Assembly (NCBI GenBank): GCA_022710205.1
Contig: JAKLHJ010000047.1
Coordinates: forward strand, 1-5,979
Length of the DNA: 5,979 bases
From: Patescibacteria group bacterium
GTDB taxonomy: Bacteria > Patescibacteriota > Minisyncoccia > Phycocordibacterales > UBA12445
Direction of reading: 5' to 3'
Positions 4,737 to 5,979 of this stretch are shown one piece after another; the first letter of the stretch is position 1, and each line of letters opens with the position of its first letter. A model generated the notes under the pieces. The model saw nothing but the letters and a program-made list of their open reading frames with translations, had not been told where the DNA came from and searched no databases. Made by a program: the position numbers and the translations under genes.

Positions 4737-4870
4737 GCACTGGTTTTTTCTCCCCGGAAAACCGGCCTGAAGCCTGTTCCGGCGGCGTCTGCCCGGAGAG
4801 CTTTGAGGTTTACAACAGGTATTCTTTATGCTACTTCTTTTGAGCGCTCTTTGAAACGGGGCTTGAGGGA

Positions 4871-4898
4871 ATGACCAGGCTCCATCCCGTTTTATAAG
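4871..4898 (+). promoter_or_regulatory. Promoter of tRNA-Ser and probably ffs
   Basis: ATGACC (4871-4876, 4 of 6) and TATAAG (4893-4898, 5 of 6) are spaced by 16 nt. Transcription would begin near 4905, about 11 nt before the mature tRNA end. The 4.5S RNA starts only 20 nt after the tRNA, with no separate promoter visible, so both are probably made from one precursor. Confidence 0.5.
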
Positions 4899-4915
4899 CA
4901 CGATCGTCTGCATCC

Positions 4916-5008
4916 GGAGAGTTGCCCGAGTGGCCGAAGGGGCGCGATTGGAAATCGCGTGTACCGCCACAAGCGGTACCGAGGGTTCGAATCCCTCACT
5001 CTCCGCCA
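4916..5008 (+). tRNA. tRNA-Ser(GGA)
   Basis: All arms are present. The acceptor GGAGAGT (4916-4922) pairs with ACTCTCC (4998-5004), followed by discriminator G and an encoded CCA (5006-5008). The anticodon stem is CGCGA/TCGCG (4943-4947/4955-4959) with loop TTGGAAA, giving anticodon GGA at 4950-4952, which reads serine codons UCC and UCU. The long variable arm GTACCGC/GCGGTAC is typical of class II tRNAs such as serine. The T-loop is TTCGAAT. The gene is intact, unlike the fragment at 4317-4342. Confidence 0.97.
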
Positions 5009-5028
5009 AAGATCAATGGCCGTACAGA

Positions 5029-5125
5029 GGGCCGTGTCTCATGCAATACAGCGCTGCGAACCCCGTCAGGCCCGGAAGGGAGCAGCGGTAAGCGGTACGC
5101 TGTATGTGTATGTCAGGCACGGCCC
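5029..5125 (+). ncRNA. ffs: Signal recognition particle RNA (4.5S type)
   Basis: The ends GGGCCGTG (5029-5036) and CACGGCCC (5118-5125) pair to close a 97-nt hairpin. At its tip is the conserved domain IV that binds Ffh: GTCAGG, a GGAA tetraloop (5074-5077) and AGCAG (5081-5085). The length matches the short bacterial form without an Alu domain. The RNA works with Ffh and FtsY in delivering nascent membrane proteins to the inner membrane. It lies 20 nt after tRNA-Ser and before dnaX. Confidence 0.95.
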
Positions 5126-5142
5126 TTTGTGCGGCCTTTTTT
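5117..5142 (+). terminator. Intrinsic terminator after ffs
   Basis: GGCC (5121-5124) and GGCC (5133-5136) can pair over an 8-nt loop, followed at once by six T residues (5137-5142). An alternative stem is GCAC/GTGC (5117-5120/5129-5132). The stem overlaps the 3' end of ffs. The T-run and position make termination likely. Confidence 0.6.
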
Positions 5143-5247
5143 CTGCACCCTCCTTCGCGTTCCCCGCGGGGGGCGGGCTGGCCGGCCACCTCATCTCCGC
5201 CGCGCGGGGAGAAAACGGGGTTTCAGGCCGTGCCCGGAGTTCCTGCA

Positions 5248-5276
5248 TTGACTAATCTCTCCATGAAAGCTAGGAT
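5248..5276 (+). promoter_or_regulatory. Candidate promoter of dnaX
   Basis: TTGACT (5248-5253, 5 of 6) and TAGGAT (5271-5276, 4 of 6) are spaced by exactly 17 nt. Transcription would then start at about 5282-5284, on or next to the dnaX ATG at 5283. The same TAGGA also serves as the likely ribosome site if dnaX is read from a longer transcript. The preceding 5143-5247 is GC-rich and holds nothing else recognised. Confidence 0.4.
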
Positions 5277-5282
5277 CGGGCC

Positions 5283-5979
5283 ATGTATCAGGTGATCGCG
5301 CGAAAATTCAGGCCTCAGAGATTCGAAGACGTGGTGGGCCAGGAGCACGTCACCGGGATCATCAGGAACGCCATCGACCTGAACCGCCTGCCCCACGCCT
5401 TCATCTTTTCCGGCCCCCGGGGCGTGGGCAAGACCTCGGTGGCGAGGATCCTCGCCAAGGCCATCAACTGCGAGCACGGCATGACGAGCACGCCGTGCGA
5501 CGCCTGCAGGGTCTGCGAAGACATCAGGACCTCCCGGGCCGTGGACGTGTTCGAGATCGACGCCGCCTCCCACACCCAGGTGGAGAAGATCCGCGACCTC
5601 ATCGAGAACGCCCGCTACGCCCCGAGCATGGCCCGCTTCAAGACGTTCATCATCGACGAGGCGCACATGCTTTCCCGCTCCTCGTTCAACGCCCTCCTGA
5701 AGACGCTCGAGGAGCCCCCGGAGCACGCGATCTTCATCCTGGCCACCACGGAGCTCGCCAAGGTGCCCGTCACCGTGCTCTCCCGCTGCCAGCGCTACGA
5801 TTTCCGCCGCATCCCCGTCGACCGGATCATCGCCCACCTGAAGGGCATCGCCGAAGGGGAGGGCTTCCCGGTGAGCGGCGACGCCCTCATGGTCATCGCG
5901 GCCCAGGCCGACGGGTCCATGCGGGACGCACAGGGCATGCTCGAGCACCTCAGCGCCTGCACCTCGGGCCTCATCACCG
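5283..5979 (+). CDS. dnaX: DNA polymerase III subunit gamma/tau, N-terminal part
   Basis: The first 232 codons of dnaX are present and the gene runs off the right edge. The product is the AAA+ motor of the clamp loader, which places the sliding clamp on primed DNA and ties the replisome together. Visible motifs, in order, are YQVIARKFRPQRFEDVVGQ, Walker A GPRGVGKT (44-51), the zinc module Cys63, Cys72, Cys75 and Cys78, Walker B IIDEAH (123-128), sensor 1 ATTE (154-157), the SRC arginine finger motif (167-169) and sensor 2 GSMRDA (211-216). All key residues are intact. The ATG at 5283 is the start because an in-frame TAG lies 12 nt upstream and AGGA sits 7 nt before it. Codons are strongly GC-ending. 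Confidence 0.98.
   Translation, partial: MYQVIARKFRPQRFEDVVGQEHVTGIIRNAIDLNRLPHAFIFSGPRGVGKTSVARILAKAINCEHGMTSTPCDACRVCEDIRTSRAVDVFEIDAASHTQVEKIRDLIENARYAPSMARFKTFIIDEAHMLSRSSFNALLKTLEEPPEHAIFILATTELAKVPVTVLSRCQRYDFRRIPVDRIIAHLKGIAEGEGFPVSGDALMVIAAQADGSMRDAQGMLEHLSACTSGLIT

Noticed and set aside
4602..5255. Several overlapping open frames across 4602-5255 on both strands
   Set aside because: They overlap the signal-peptide gene, tRNA-Ser and ffs RNA, and show no protein family features.
5223..5948. 241-residue minus-strand open frame opposite dnaX
   Set aside because: It is an artefact of GC-rich codons in dnaX, whose forward frame has all clamp-loader motifs.
1..5979. CRISPR array or insertion sequence
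   Set aside because: There are no regularly spaced identical repeats, no transposase frame and no terminal inverted repeats with target duplication.

Overview
The window joins two kinds of DNA. From about position 4343 to the right end it is GC-rich housekeeping chromosome of a bacterium: a small secreted protein, a tRNA-Ser(GGA) gene, the 4.5S-type signal recognition particle RNA (ffs) and the start of dnaX. From position 1 to about 4342 it is mostly AT-rich accessory DNA with small orphan genes on both strands. The tRNA-Ser/ffs/dnaX order and the GC-rich, C/G-ending codons of dnaX would fit a Desulfobacterota- or Nitrospirota-like lineage, but this is a weak inference and no species is recognised.

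Layout: 1-127 (minus) is the N-terminal part of a ribbon-helix-helix DNA-binding protein with a promoter and two palindromic operator candidates (144-206). 249-398 is a GC-rich nested inverted repeat with no open frame; 399-539 holds nothing I can name. 540-722 (minus) is a 60-aa membrane protein. 781-837 is an integron attC-like hairpin. 852-1334 (minus) is a 160-aa four-helix membrane protein. 1335-1463 holds nothing convincing. 1539-2003 (plus) is an RDD-family membrane protein with a TTG start. 2128-2176 is the left copy of a 49-bp repeat. 2238-2421 carries a promoter and the msr-msd RNA of a retron, and 2440-4140 its reverse transcriptase fused to a TOPRIM domain. 4261-4309 is the right copy of the 49-bp repeat, followed directly by a detached 3' end of a tRNA-Ser gene (4317-4342).

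The main system is the retron. The protein has the retron-specific NAxxH and VTG motifs, a YADD active site and a C-terminal TOPRIM nuclease-like domain (EGKTD and DND). This is the layout of retron Ec67 (Eco2), usually called type I-C. The RNA just upstream has a perfect 15-bp a1/a2 repeat, a candidate branching G at 2294, an msr hairpin whose bases recall Ec67, and an msd hairpin. By analogy with studied retrons, the RNA is partly copied into branched msDNA, which holds the TOPRIM effector in check until phage infection disturbs it.

The unit of about 2.1 kb between the two 49-bp repeats contains only the retron. The right copy lies beside a duplicated tRNA-Ser end, a common integrase target. 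I infer that the retron came in as a small non-autonomous mobile unit, possibly in tandem with an older one to its left. No integrase is present in the window.
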